Origin: Aestuariibaculum sediminum
GTDB lineage: Bacteria > Bacteroidota > Bacteroidia > Flavobacteriales > Flavobacteriaceae
DNA: 64,000 nucleotides
Assembly (NCBI RefSeq): GCF_014596945.1
Contig: NZ_JACVXB010000004.1
Span: 248,001 to 312,000, forward strand
Direction of reading: 5' to 3'
Shown piece by piece: positions 28,254 to 36,169 of the stretch (positions are counted from its first letter, which is position 1; each line of letters opens with the position of its first letter). A program made the position numbers and the translations under genes. Under the pieces are notes generated by a model. The model was not told where the DNA came from. It searched no databases and was given only the letters and a program-made list of their open reading frames with translations.

Positions 28254-28427
28254 ATGGAGAATCCGTTTCAGTATATTAATAAACCTTTAAAAGAAGTTCC
28301 TGAAGACCTTAAGGCAAAGGTGATGAATGATGTTGCTGTTGCAAAGCTTTTTATGGAATTAGCAAGTTTGTTTTCTTTTGATTTGGCTAAGGTTATAGAA
28401 TATACCGTGAAACAACGAAAAAAATAG
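28254..28427 (+). CDS. Small 57-residue protein after the sigma gene
   Basis: The ATG at 28254 is 2 bp after the sigma stop. The predicted peptide begins MENPFQYINKPLKEVPEDLK and ends in a basic QRKK. The middle is a hydrophobic/amphipathic helix (VAKLFMELASLFSFDLAKVI), too polar for a clear membrane helix. It has no Cys. Spacing and the fact that it fills the gap between two genes support translation. A regulatory role toward the sigma factor is inference only. Confidence 0.6.
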   Translation: MENPFQYINKPLKEVPEDLKAKVMNDVAVAKLFMELASLFSFDLAKVIEYTVKQRKK

Positions 28428-28470
28428 AACATTAGAAAAAACCAAATATAAACCTAACGAATAATAAGAC

Positions 28471-29298
28471 ATGGATAAATTAATGGAATGGAATGATAAT
28501 GTAATGCATTCATTATCTACTATGACAAATGAGGTTGCTCAGGTAATACCCAACTTACTTGGTGCTTTGGCGGTTCTTATTATCGGATGGTTTTTAGTGA
28601 AAATTATTGTAGCAGTTGTTCGAAAAGCTTTAAAATTGGCAAAAGCGGATAAACTAGATGAAAAATTGAATGAAATTCAGTTTTTAGGTGGAGATAACTT
28701 AAAAATCAATAGTGTTGATGTAATTACAAAGTTCGTTAAATGGGCTATGTATTTAATCATTATCATTGTAGTAACCGATATTTTAAACTTAACTATAGTT
28801 TCAGAAGAAATTAGAAACTTCTTAAGATACTTACCGCAATTATTTTCAGCTATCATCATTTTTACAATAGGTTTATTACTGGCAAATTTTGTTAAAAAAG
28901 CGATACAGTCTTTTTTTGATTCGGTGGATTTGTCTGGTGCAAAATTTATAAGTCAAATCGTGTTTTTGCTTTTGTTGGTATTTATCTCAATTACGGCTTT
29001 AAATCAGGCAGGTGTTGATACCGATATCATAACAAGCAACATCACGTTGGTTCTTGGAGCTTTTCTATTGGCATTTGCTATAGCATTTGGTTTAGGAGCT
29101 CAAAAAATAGTAAACGATTTATTAAGGGCTTTTTATGCTCGGAAAACCTATGAGGTTGGACAGAATATTGAATTTAATGATATAATAGGAGAAGTAGAAC
29201 GAATAGATAATACAACAATAACAATAAAAACTACCGATGGTAAGCTTGTAGTACCCATCAATGATTTAGTAGAGAGTCAAGTAAGAATACAGGAATAA
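28471..29298 (+). CDS. MscS-type mechanosensitive ion channel
   Basis: 275 residues. Four or five transmembrane helices occupy about 20-210. The pore-lining helix (about 193-225) is Ala/Gly-rich (LVLGAFLLAFAIAFGLGAQKIVNDLL), and a soluble beta domain (about 228-275, VGQNIEFNDIIGEVERIDNTTITIKT) follows. Such channels open under hypo-osmotic stress to release solutes. It is probably read with the sigma gene and the small ORF. A terminator follows. Confidence 0.93.
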   Translation: MDKLMEWNDNVMHSLSTMTNEVAQVIPNLLGALAVLIIGWFLVKIIVAVVRKALKLAKADKLDEKLNEIQFLGGDNLKINSVDVITKFVKWAMYLIIIIVVTDILNLTIVSEEIRNFLRYLPQLFSAIIIFTIGLLLANFVKKAIQSFFDSVDLSGAKFISQIVFLLLLVFISITALNQAGVDTDIITSNITLVLGAFLLAFAIAFGLGAQKIVNDLLRAFYARKTYEVGQNIEFNDIIGEVERIDNTTITIKTTDGKLVVPINDLVESQVRIQE

Positions 29299-29365
29299 CT
29301 TTAAGTTAGGGTTAAAATTTGGTTGGTTACTTTTCTGTAATCCGAAAAGCTCTCTATGACACAAG

Positions 29366-29397
29366 TCCCTTTTCAATTTTTGAAAGGGGATTTTTTT
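29366..29397 (+). terminator. Rho-independent terminator after the MscS gene
   Basis: Stem TCCCTTTTCAA / TTGAAAGGGGA (one non-canonical pair) with a 3-nt loop, followed by seven T, about 67 bp after the stop. Confidence 0.85.
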
Positions 29398-29446
29398 GTT
29401 TTTATATTTCTATTTACACTATATTACCTACAATAATTAATATGGT

Positions 29447-30352
29447 ATGAATAGATCTTACTTAGAATTACATGTTGCTATTTTGTTGGCAGGATTTACT
29501 GGTTTATTCGGTAAATTGGTAACATTAAATGAGATATACTTAGTTTTTTACCGAGTATTATTTTCATCCGTAGTTTTATTAGTACTTTTAGCAGGGTATA
29601 GATGGAAAATTAAAGTAATATCTTCAAAAAAGTCTACAGTTAAAATATTACTTAACGGTGTGCTGTTGGCGTTGCATTGGGTGTTTTTCTTTGGTAGTAT
29701 AAAAGCTTCTACGGTTTCATTAGGTATATTATGTTTTTGTTTAACCAGTTTTTTTACAGCATTGCTTGCACCTGTTATTAATAAAACACTTTTCTCAGTT
29801 AAAGACCTGTTTTACAGTAGTTTAGGTTTTCTTGGCATTTTAGTCATTTTTGGGTTTGATACGTCTTATAGGTTGGGTGTTGTTTTAGGCATTATTTCTT
29901 CGATTTTTATTTCATTATTTACCATTTTTAATGAGAAATTAATACGAGAAAGCAGTACGCTATATTTAACAACATTTCAAATGATAGGAGGTTTAATTGG
30001 ATTAGGAATCATTATTTTGACTTCTGTGTTAGGCTTAAATCTTTCGTTTCAATTACCAAATCAATCCGATATGATTTATCTTTTGATATTATCCCTATTG
30101 TGCACTGTGGTATTGTGTTTGTTGATAAATAGCGCATTAAAGCATTTAAGTTCTTTTACTGTTAATTTAAGCTTTAATTTAGAGCCGATTTATACCATTG
30201 TATTGTCGGCAATTATATTTAAAGAAGCTAACAATTTTAGTTTAATATTTTGGTTGGGATTTGCTCTTATTCTTTTATCAATTATTCTTCAAACAATAAC
30301 TAAAAAATCTACACAAAAACGACTAAAGACAAAGTCTTTACTTAATAAGTAA
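29447..30352 (+). CDS. EamA/DMT family transporter
   Basis: 301 residues and ten predicted transmembrane helices in two EamA half-repeats. The first ends near residue 135; the second begins with YRLGVVLGIISSIFISLFTIFNEKLI and ends in NLEPIYTIVLSAIIFKE. The family includes exporters of amino acids, nucleosides and other metabolites; the substrate is unknown. The C-terminus is basic (cytoplasmic), which fits the positive-inside rule. Confidence 0.9.
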   Translation: MNRSYLELHVAILLAGFTGLFGKLVTLNEIYLVFYRVLFSSVVLLVLLAGYRWKIKVISSKKSTVKILLNGVLLALHWVFFFGSIKASTVSLGILCFCLTSFFTALLAPVINKTLFSVKDLFYSSLGFLGILVIFGFDTSYRLGVVLGIISSIFISLFTIFNEKLIRESSTLYLTTFQMIGGLIGLGIIILTSVLGLNLSFQLPNQSDMIYLLILSLLCTVVLCLLINSALKHLSSFTVNLSFNLEPIYTIVLSAIIFKEANNFSLIFWLGFALILLSIILQTITKKSTQKRLKTKSLLNK

Positions 30353-30482
30353 TTAAAATAGTTATTAATTAGGACATGTTTAGGATTTTGTTTTAACGGG
30401 AAAATGATTAATGTTCTAACCTAATTTTTATGGGTTTTGACAGTTTTTAATATGATTAAAATCAAAATAAAATTTAAAAAAC

Positions 30483-30513
30483 TTGTTACTAAGTAATTAT
30501 ACTTATATATTTG
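30483..30513 (+). promoter_or_regulatory. narK promoter with AAGTA-N4-TACTT box
   Basis: TTG at 30483-30485, 20-bp spacer, then -7 TATATTTG at 30506-30513. The spacer holds the inverted repeat AAGTAATTATACTT (30491-30504) ending one base before the -7 element. The same box abuts the -7 of the nirB and nasA promoters, suggesting one regulator that blocks or positions RNA polymerase. Confidence 0.65.
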
Positions 30514-30518
30514 TTACT

Positions 30519-30548
30519 AAATACGTATTTATTACGTAGTTTTAATTA
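30519..30548 (+). promoter_or_regulatory. TACGTA elements in the narK leader
   Basis: A perfect 12-bp palindrome AAATACGTATTT (30519-30530) is followed by ATTACGTAGTTTTAATTA (30531-30548). The latter is identical at 17 of 18 positions to 51401-51418 in front of nirB. AAATACGTATTT also begins at 57721 before nasA (first ten bases followed by TT). A second regulator site or an alternative promoter overlapping TAGTTTTA is possible. Confidence 0.5.
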
Positions 30549-30568
30549 AGTATTAATTGACATTAATT

Positions 30569-32059
30569 ATGGAAGTAACAAAAGGAGCAAATAAAATTTT
30601 ATTCATCAATACATTAGCTTTTACATTCTGTTTCGCCGCATGGTTATTAAATGGAATATTAGTAACTTTTTTAGCCGATAATCAGGTTTTTAACTGGAAT
30701 GCAGTTCAAATTGGTTGGTTAATTGGTATTCCCGTTTTAACAGGCGCTATTTTTAGACTACCAGCGGGTATTTTAACTGATAAATTCGGCGGAAAACCTG
30801 TTTTTGCAGGCCTGTTGCTGCTGAGCGCTATTCCAATGTATTTATTATCGTATGCTAATGGATTTTGGTCGTTTGCATTTTGTAGTTTAGGGTTTGGAAT
30901 AACAGGAGCAAGCTTTGCGGTAGGTATTGCTTTTTCATCAATATGGTTTCCAAAAGAAAGACAAGGTGTTGCACTGGGTATTTTTGGAGCAGGTAATGCG
31001 GGAGCTGCTATTACAACTTTCATTGGACCCAAATTATTAAATTATTTAACAGAAGGAAAAACGCAGTTAGAAGGTTGGAGAACTATGCCTAAAATGTATG
31101 CTGCATTTTTGGTCATCATGGCGATAATTTTCTTTTTAACCACTACCAATAAAAAACCAATATCGAGTACAAAAAGTTTGAATGGTATGTTACAACCACT
31201 AAAAAGTGTTCGTGTATGGCGCTTTGGGCTTTATTACTTTCTTGTATTTGGTTGTTTTGTTGCTTTTGCAGGTTGGTTAGTTCCTTATTATACTAATGTA
31301 TATGCTTTGGATTTAGCAACAGCTGGTCTTTTGGCATCATGTTTTAGTTTACCATCTGGAGTTATCCGTGCTTTTGGAGGCTGGTTGTCGGATAAATTTG
31401 GAGCAAGGAAAGTTATGTATGGGGTGTTAGGTACATCCATGCTGCTAAGTGCCGTATTAGTGATACCTAAAATGGATATATATGCTGCTGGTCGCGGTAT
31501 TATGGCCAAAAACTCAGGAGTAGTTGAAGAAGTCTCATCAGAATTTATACAAGTTAATAATTATACATATCAATTAAAACAACATGATGATAAATTAGCA
31601 TATATCGACGATACATTCCAATTCTTTCCTGTAAAAGAAAGCTGGCAGGAAGTTCGAGTTAAGAAAGGTGATGTGGTAAATAAAAAGGAATTATTAGCTG
31701 AAGGAAGAACTCATATATATTTTCAGGCTAATGTTTGGGTTTTTGCAATAATTGCAATAATAATTGGCTCTGTATGGGGTATTGGAAAAGCAGCTGTATA
31801 TAAGCATATACCAGACTATTTCCCTGATGAAGTAGGCGTAGTAGGAGGTATGGTAGGTGTGCTTGGAGGACTAGGCGGTTTCTTTTGTCCTATATTATTT
31901 GGGTATTTGTTGGAAGGAACAGGGCTTTGGTCGAGTTGCTGGATATTAATGTTTTTATTGTCAGCAATTTGTTTAATCTGGATGCATAGAGTTGTACAAA
32001 AAATGACAAATAAAGCAACACCATTATTGGTTAATAAATTTGAGAATAATGTAAGTTAA
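30569..32059 (+). CDS. narK: Nitrate/nitrite transporter (MFS, NarK family) with periplasmic insert
   Basis: 496 residues from ATG 30569; an in-frame TTG at 30557 is an alternative. Twelve MFS helices. Nitrate signature 1 (GIFGAGNAGAAITTFIGP) and signature 2 (GVVGGMVGVLGGLGGFFCP) are present, as are the substrate Arg residues in helices 2 and 8 (IFRLPAG, VIRAFGG). Between helices 9 and 10 an extra ~85-residue hydrophilic segment (nt about 31475-31726) faces the periplasm. It has alternating strands ending in VKKGDVVNKKELLAEG, similar to a biotinyl/lipoyl-type hairpin. It should import nitrate for the reductases at 51-61 kb. Confidence 0.94.
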   Translation: MEVTKGANKILFINTLAFTFCFAAWLLNGILVTFLADNQVFNWNAVQIGWLIGIPVLTGAIFRLPAGILTDKFGGKPVFAGLLLLSAIPMYLLSYANGFWSFAFCSLGFGITGASFAVGIAFSSIWFPKERQGVALGIFGAGNAGAAITTFIGPKLLNYLTEGKTQLEGWRTMPKMYAAFLVIMAIIFFLTTTNKKPISSTKSLNGMLQPLKSVRVWRFGLYYFLVFGCFVAFAGWLVPYYTNVYALDLATAGLLASCFSLPSGVIRAFGGWLSDKFGARKVMYGVLGTSMLLSAVLVIPKMDIYAAGRGIMAKNSGVVEEVSSEFIQVNNYTYQLKQHDDKLAYIDDTFQFFPVKESWQEVRVKKGDVVNKKELLAEGRTHIYFQANVWVFAIIAIIIGSVWGIGKAAVYKHIPDYFPDEVGVVGGMVGVLGGLGGFFCPILFGYLLEGTGLWSSCWILMFLLSAICLIWMHRVVQKMTNKATPLLVNKFENNVS

Positions 32060-32086
32060 AGTTATTTGTGGTGTTGTATTAAGAAG

Positions 32087-32124
32087 AAGTCATCTTGATG
32101 GAGTTAGTCCAAGATGGCTTTTTC
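32087..32124 (+). terminator. Rho-independent terminator of narK
   Basis: Stem AAGTCATCTTGA / TCCAAGATGGCTT (one G-T pair) with a short loop, followed by TTTCTATTTT, about 28 bp after the narK stop. Confidence 0.8.
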
Positions 32125-32136
32125 TATTTTATAGCT

Positions 32137-32280
32137 ATGCGCAAATTATCTGTTAAAAAGGATAAACGAACTGATTACGCATTAAGGATTTTTTATAAAC
32201 TTGCCTAGGGATATGATAGTTTTCATTTATAGTTAGGAGAAATAGCTGTAGTAATAAATAATCAAATATATCAAATCCTA
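32137..32280 (+). pseudogene. Remnant of an Rrf2-family (NsrR/IscR-type) regulator
   Basis: Reading from ATG 32137 gives MRKLSVKKDKRTDYALRIFY and KLA, then stop TAG at 32206. The same frame continues GYDSFHL, a second stop at 32230, then LGEIAVVINNQIYQIL. The pieces line up in order with the N-terminal winged helix of Rrf2 proteins (TDYALRaLlYLA ... IaEIAerygIsrnhLmkil). The rest of the domain and the Fe-S cysteines are missing; the frame runs into the 3' end of the oppositely oriented CLC gene. I call it a decayed gene with two nonsense codons and a lost 3' end. Confidence 0.65.
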
Positions 32281-33591
32281 TTTAGGTTTATTTTGCTCAC
32301 GACGAGCTTCTATATCAGAAAGATGTAAACCTTTTTCTCGCAAAAAATAATTGTTTTTTGGGCTTCCGATAATTTGTGAAGAATAAACACCAGAATGCCC
32401 TGAAAATAAATAAGCGGTGCCACATGCTAATGCAATAAATACACCTGGCTCTATTCCGAAAAGTTCAATCCCCATTATGGTGCATGCAATGGGGGTGTTA
32501 GTTGCTCCCGCGAATACGGCAACAAACCCCATACCTGCTAGTAAACCCATTGGTAATGGTATAAACCAGATTAATGCATTACCTAGTGTAGCACCAATAA
32601 AAAAAAGAGGGGTAACTTCACCTCCTTTAAATCCGGCTCCCAAAGTGAACGAGGTAAATAAAACTTTTAATAAAAAATCATATGAATTCAAATCAACATT
32701 AAAAGCATCAACTATTGTTGGGATTCCCAGACCTATAAATTTTGTCGTGCCCATCAAATAAACAGCAACCGCTAATATAGTACCTCCGATGACAGGTCGT
32801 AATGGGGGGTAATTAATATATTTTTTAAATAAATCACTCCAGAAATGAGTAGATTTTGAAAACAACATAGCAACAAGCCCGAAAATGATACCAGCGAGCA
32901 AAGCCCAAAGCATGTTAATTGGAGTCATTTCAGCCACTAAATCTATATGGTAATGAGTATGCGGAACACCCCATATTCTGCAAAAGTAATCGGCAATAAC
33001 TGCAGCCATAAAACTCGGAATAATGGCATCTAAACGCAATCTTCCTAATATTAATACTTCTAGAGCAAAAATACCACCAGCTAGTGGCGTACCAAATACA
33101 GAGGCAAATCCTGCGCTAATACCTGCAATTAGAATGATTTTTCTATCACGCTTAGTGAGTTTTAAAATTTTCGTGAACTGATCGGCAATTGCGCCTCCAA
33201 TTTGAACTGCTGTACCCTCACGACCTGCTGAGCCCCCAAATAAATGGGTTACAATAGTGCCAAATAAAACAAGAGGAGCCATTTTAAAGGGAATAATTTT
33301 TTTGGGCGTGTGAAACTCTTCTAACAATAAATTATTGCCTTTTACAACACTACTTCCAAAGAAATGATAGGAAAGGCCTATTATAAATCCCCCAATAGGC
33401 AACAACCAAATAATCCAAAGATGCGATTCTCGATAGTTTGTCGCCCATTCTAAACTAGTTAGAAAAAAAGCAGAAACACTTCCCGCGAGAGTGCCTAAAA
33501 CCAAACAAATAAAGAGCCATTTTAACAGATATAATAGCGTAGGTATTTGTTCAATAGAAAATATAAGCTGCTTTATTTTTTTTACCGTCAT
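32278..33591 (-). CDS. CLC-F-type fluoride/H+ antiporter (EriC-F-like)
   Basis: 437 residues, CLC fold, no CBS domains. The ion-pathway motifs are those of the fluoride branch rather than of chloride CLCs: GNN at 85-87 in place of GSGIP, GREGT at 123-127 in place of GREGP, and GGEVTP at 323-328. Fluoride CLCs expel F- and confer fluoride resistance. No fluoride riboswitch was recognised upstream. A -7 element is at 33608-33615. The assignment over ordinary chloride CLC rests on these three motifs. Confidence 0.85.
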   Translation of the reverse strand: MTVKKIKQLIFSIEQIPTLLYLLKWLFICLVLGTLAGSVSAFFLTSLEWATNYRESHLWIIWLLPIGGFIIGLSYHFFGSSVVKGNNLLLEEFHTPKKIIPFKMAPLVLFGTIVTHLFGGSAGREGTAVQIGGAIADQFTKILKLTKRDRKIILIAGISAGFASVFGTPLAGGIFALEVLILGRLRLDAIIPSFMAAVIADYFCRIWGVPHTHYHIDLVAEMTPINMLWALLAGIIFGLVAMLFSKSTHFWSDLFKKYINYPPLRPVIGGTILAVAVYLMGTTKFIGLGIPTIVDAFNVDLNSYDFLLKVLFTSFTLGAGFKGGEVTPLFFIGATLGNALIWFIPLPMGLLAGMGFVAVFAGATNTPIACTIMGIELFGIEPGVFIALACGTAYLFSGHSGVYSSQIIGSPKNNYFLREKGLHLSDIEARREQNKPK

Positions 33592-33607
33592 AAAATGGAA
33601 TAAGACA

Positions 33608-33615
33608 CAAATATA
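33608..33615 (-). promoter_or_regulatory. Probable -7 element of the CLC-F gene
   Basis: The minus strand reads TATATTTG (TAnnTTTG), 16 bp before the ATG at 33591, giving a very short leader that leaves no room for a riboswitch. Confidence 0.5.
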
Positions 33616-33752
33616 AATGAATTATTGAACTAAATATCTGAATTTGTTAATGTCTTATATGGTTTTTTAAAGCATATTTAATAAAATTATTTGATAGAAT
33701 TTTAATTCTTCGATAGTATATTAGAGCAAGAAACTAAAAGATTAAGTATAAA

Positions 33753-34511
33753 ATGGAAAGAAAAATTGCTTTAGTAACCGGTGGTAGTCGAGGGTTAGGA
33801 AGAGATATAGCTATTAATCTGGCAAAAAAAGGGTTGGATGTTATTATTACATATAATTCTAATAACAAAGCAGCAGAGGAAGTCATTCTTGAAATTATAA
33901 AATTAGGGCAAAAATGTAAAGCCTTTCAGTTAGATACTACCTGTGTTAGTACCTTTGATGCTTTTTTTGAAAATGTAACATCATATCTAAAGAATAACTA
34001 CGGAAATCCAAATTTCGATTATTTAATCAATAATGCGGGAACTGGGCTTTATGTGCCGTTCATGGAGACCACCGAAAAACAGTTTGATGAGATGTGTAAC
34101 ATTCATTTAAAAGGGGTCTATTTTTTAACCCAACGTGCCGTGCCATTTATGAATAATGAAGGAGGAATAATAAATATATCTTCTGGACTGGCTCGATTTA
34201 CTCTACCTAAGTCATCTGCTTATGCGGCTATGAAAGGTGGTATTGATGTTTTTACCCGGTATGTGGCGAAAGAACTGGCTCATAAAAAAATTAGAGCGAA
34301 TTCTGTTGCTCCTGGGGCTATAGCAACCGATTTTGGCGGGGGCGAAAACAAAACAAACGAACAAAAAAGGCAACTCATTTCTGCGGCAACAGCTTTAGGA
34401 CGTGTTGGTGAGCCTGAAGATATAGGAGCAATTGTAGCTTTTTTATGTACCGATGATGCTAAGTGGATTAACGGACAACGTATTGAGGCCTCTGGAGGTG
34501 TGTTTTTGTAA
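33753..34511 (+). CDS. SDR family NAD(P)-dependent oxidoreductase
   Basis: 252 residues, classical short-chain dehydrogenase. The cofactor motif TGGSRGLG is at about 9-16, NNAG near 92-95, and catalytic Ser followed by Y-x3-K (SAYAAMK). The C-terminal end RIEASGGVFL is FabG-like. The substrate is unknown; it may be a 3-oxoacyl reductase or a sugar/steroid-type dehydrogenase. The cyclophilin reading frame begins 9 bp after its stop. Confidence 0.94.
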   Translation: MERKIALVTGGSRGLGRDIAINLAKKGLDVIITYNSNNKAAEEVILEIIKLGQKCKAFQLDTTCVSTFDAFFENVTSYLKNNYGNPNFDYLINNAGTGLYVPFMETTEKQFDEMCNIHLKGVYFLTQRAVPFMNNEGGIINISSGLARFTLPKSSAYAAMKGGIDVFTRYVAKELAHKKIRANSVAPGAIATDFGGGENKTNEQKRQLISAATALGRVGEPEDIGAIVAFLCTDDAKWINGQRIEASGGVFL

Positions 34512-34550
34512 ATAATTTAAATGATGAGATTGAGCTAAATTTTAAGTCTA

Positions 34551-35111
34551 TTGGTTTTTATATGTGTTTCATGTAAAAAGGAAACTTATGCTGAAATAAA
34601 AACACCTAAAGGCAATATAATTGTTAAATTGTATACCGAAAGAGCCCCTATCACGTGTGCTAATTTTTTAAAATTAATTGAAAATAAAATGTTACAAAAC
34701 GGGCAATTCTATCGAGTAGTTCGGATGGATAACCAACCAGATAACGACATTAAAATTGAAGTTATTCAAGGAGGAATAGATAATGATGATTTAGATTATC
34801 CTCCAATTATGCATGAAAGTACTAATGATACAGGTGTTTTGCATAAAGACGGTACCATTTCGATGGCTCGGTTAGAACCAGGCTCTGCTACAACCGAATT
34901 TTTTATTTGTATAGGAGATCAACCGGAGTTAGATTTTGGAGGCATGCGAAACCCCGACGGACAAGGCTTTGCAGCTTTTGGTAAAGTAATAAAGGGGATG
35001 GAAATTGTAAGGGAAATTCAAAAAATGAAGCAACAAAATCAAATGTTAATTAATCCTGTTCCGTTTTCTATTAAAGCAGAGGTTAAAAAGGTTTTTGCGA
35101 AATTTAATTAG
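34551..35111 (+). CDS. Cyclophilin-type peptidyl-prolyl isomerase lipoprotein with broken signal peptide
   Basis: 186 residues from TTG 34551. The cyclophilin domain has TPKGNIIVKLYTERAPITCANF, YRVVRM, GTISMARLEPGSATTEFFI and FAAFGKVIKGMEIV. The N-terminus VFICVSC is a lipobox cut short. In the same frame ATG 34521 (9 bp after the SDR stop) reads MMRLS, then TAA at 34536-34538, then ILSLLVFICVSC: a normal lipoprotein signal interrupted by one stop. A Lys codon mutated to TAA, a sequencing error, or initiation at ATT 34539 or TTG 34551 are all possible. Confidence 0.85.
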   Translation: MVFICVSCKKETYAEIKTPKGNIIVKLYTERAPITCANFLKLIENKMLQNGQFYRVVRMDNQPDNDIKIEVIQGGIDNDDLDYPPIMHESTNDTGVLHKDGTISMARLEPGSATTEFFICIGDQPELDFGGMRNPDGQGFAAFGKVIKGMEIVREIQKMKQQNQMLINPVPFSIKAEVKKVFAKFN

Positions 35112-36142
35112 AATCTTAAAACCCAATGTTTAATGTTTTTTCTATTGTAGGTATAGGTTATATGAATCAAACCTTTTGAATCCATGAATAATGTGGGGTA
35201 ACTAAATTCACCTTCCTCGTGGTCTTCTAATATTAACAAATCTGTCCAATCCAAACCATCGTAAGAATACGCCAAACGCAGCTTACTTCGGCCTTCCCAC
35301 CATTCTTTTCCTGGTAGGTCAGGGTTATAAGCAATAATGAAAAAATTATCAATAGCAATAGCATCTGTTCCTGAGTTTGGATTAGCCAGATTTGTTGGTT
35401 CTAAGGAAGTCCAGTTTTTTCCACTATTTTTCGACCAGGCAGTAGCTACTACACCTTCTTTACTTCTGCAAAGCACTTGTAATGTTCCATTTTTATGCTT
35501 TAAAATACTTGGTTGAATGACATTGTATTTAGATTCGTAATCAATGGGGTAAGATTTCCAGGTTTCTTGTTGGTCTTCGCTAATTTCAACATGCGCTTTC
35601 CAGGTGTTTTCATTAATTTCAATACTAGATGGGGATATTATAGTGCCATTGGATAATTCTATAGGTTTATTTTTTATTGGACCTAATATGCCTTTAGCTA
35701 GATTTTCAGGCTTACTCCAGGTATTACCATTGTCTTTACTAGACTTTACCATTCCCCACCATTCCCGTGGATTTGGCCCCACCTTATAATATAGATATAT
35801 AGTCTTTTCCTTTTTTGCTCTAAATAAAACAGGATTCCAGCATGGGAATTGCAATGTGTCCTTTATTCCATCTGCCCAAATTTTAGGTGTAGTCCAGCTT
35901 TTGCCTTTTGATTGTATTCCCCAAATAACCACATCTTTACTTCCTTCATGCGTGCCGCCAAACCAACTAATTAATAAGTTTCCGTTTTTTGCTTCCTCAA
36001 TGGTCGATGCATGACATTGTTTAAAATAAGTGTTTTCGGTAAAAAGAAATTCTTCCTTTAGTACTTTAAAAGTAGGGGTTTGTCCCCAGCAAATTCCGCT
36101 TAAATAAATACATGAAAATAAAATAATTATATTCTTATTCAT
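35108..36142 (-). CDS. Secreted sialidase-like (BNR repeat) protein
   Basis: 344 residues. The signal peptide is 1-20. The six-bladed propeller is shown by four Asp boxes (S-x-D-x-G-x-x-W type): SKDNGNTWS, SEDQQETWK, SKNSGKNWT and SYDGLDW. The N-terminal CHASTIEEAKNGNLLISWFGGTHEG region places it in the BNR_2 family, which is often annotated as exo-alpha-sialidase. Whether it cleaves sialic acid or another glycoside is not known, and no sialic-acid catabolic genes are near. Confidence 0.88.
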   Translation of the reverse strand: MNKNIIILFSCIYLSGICWGQTPTFKVLKEEFLFTENTYFKQCHASTIEEAKNGNLLISWFGGTHEGSKDVVIWGIQSKGKSWTTPKIWADGIKDTLQFPCWNPVLFRAKKEKTIYLYYKVGPNPREWWGMVKSSKDNGNTWSKPENLAKGILGPIKNKPIELSNGTIISPSSIEINENTWKAHVEISEDQQETWKSYPIDYESKYNVIQPSILKHKNGTLQVLCRSKEGVVATAWSKNSGKNWTSLEPTNLANPNSGTDAIAIDNFFIIAYNPDLPGKEWWEGRSKLRLAYSYDGLDWTDLLILEDHEEGEFSYPTLFMDSKGLIHITYTYNRKNIKHWVLRF

Positions 36143-36169
36143 TGATTTAAATGCTAAAAAGGTAATATA

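Noticed and set aside
33592-33752. Possible fluoride riboswitch before the CLC-F gene
   Set aside because: The short AT-rich gap lacks the conserved GC-rich core of that riboswitch, and the predicted leader is only about 10 nt.
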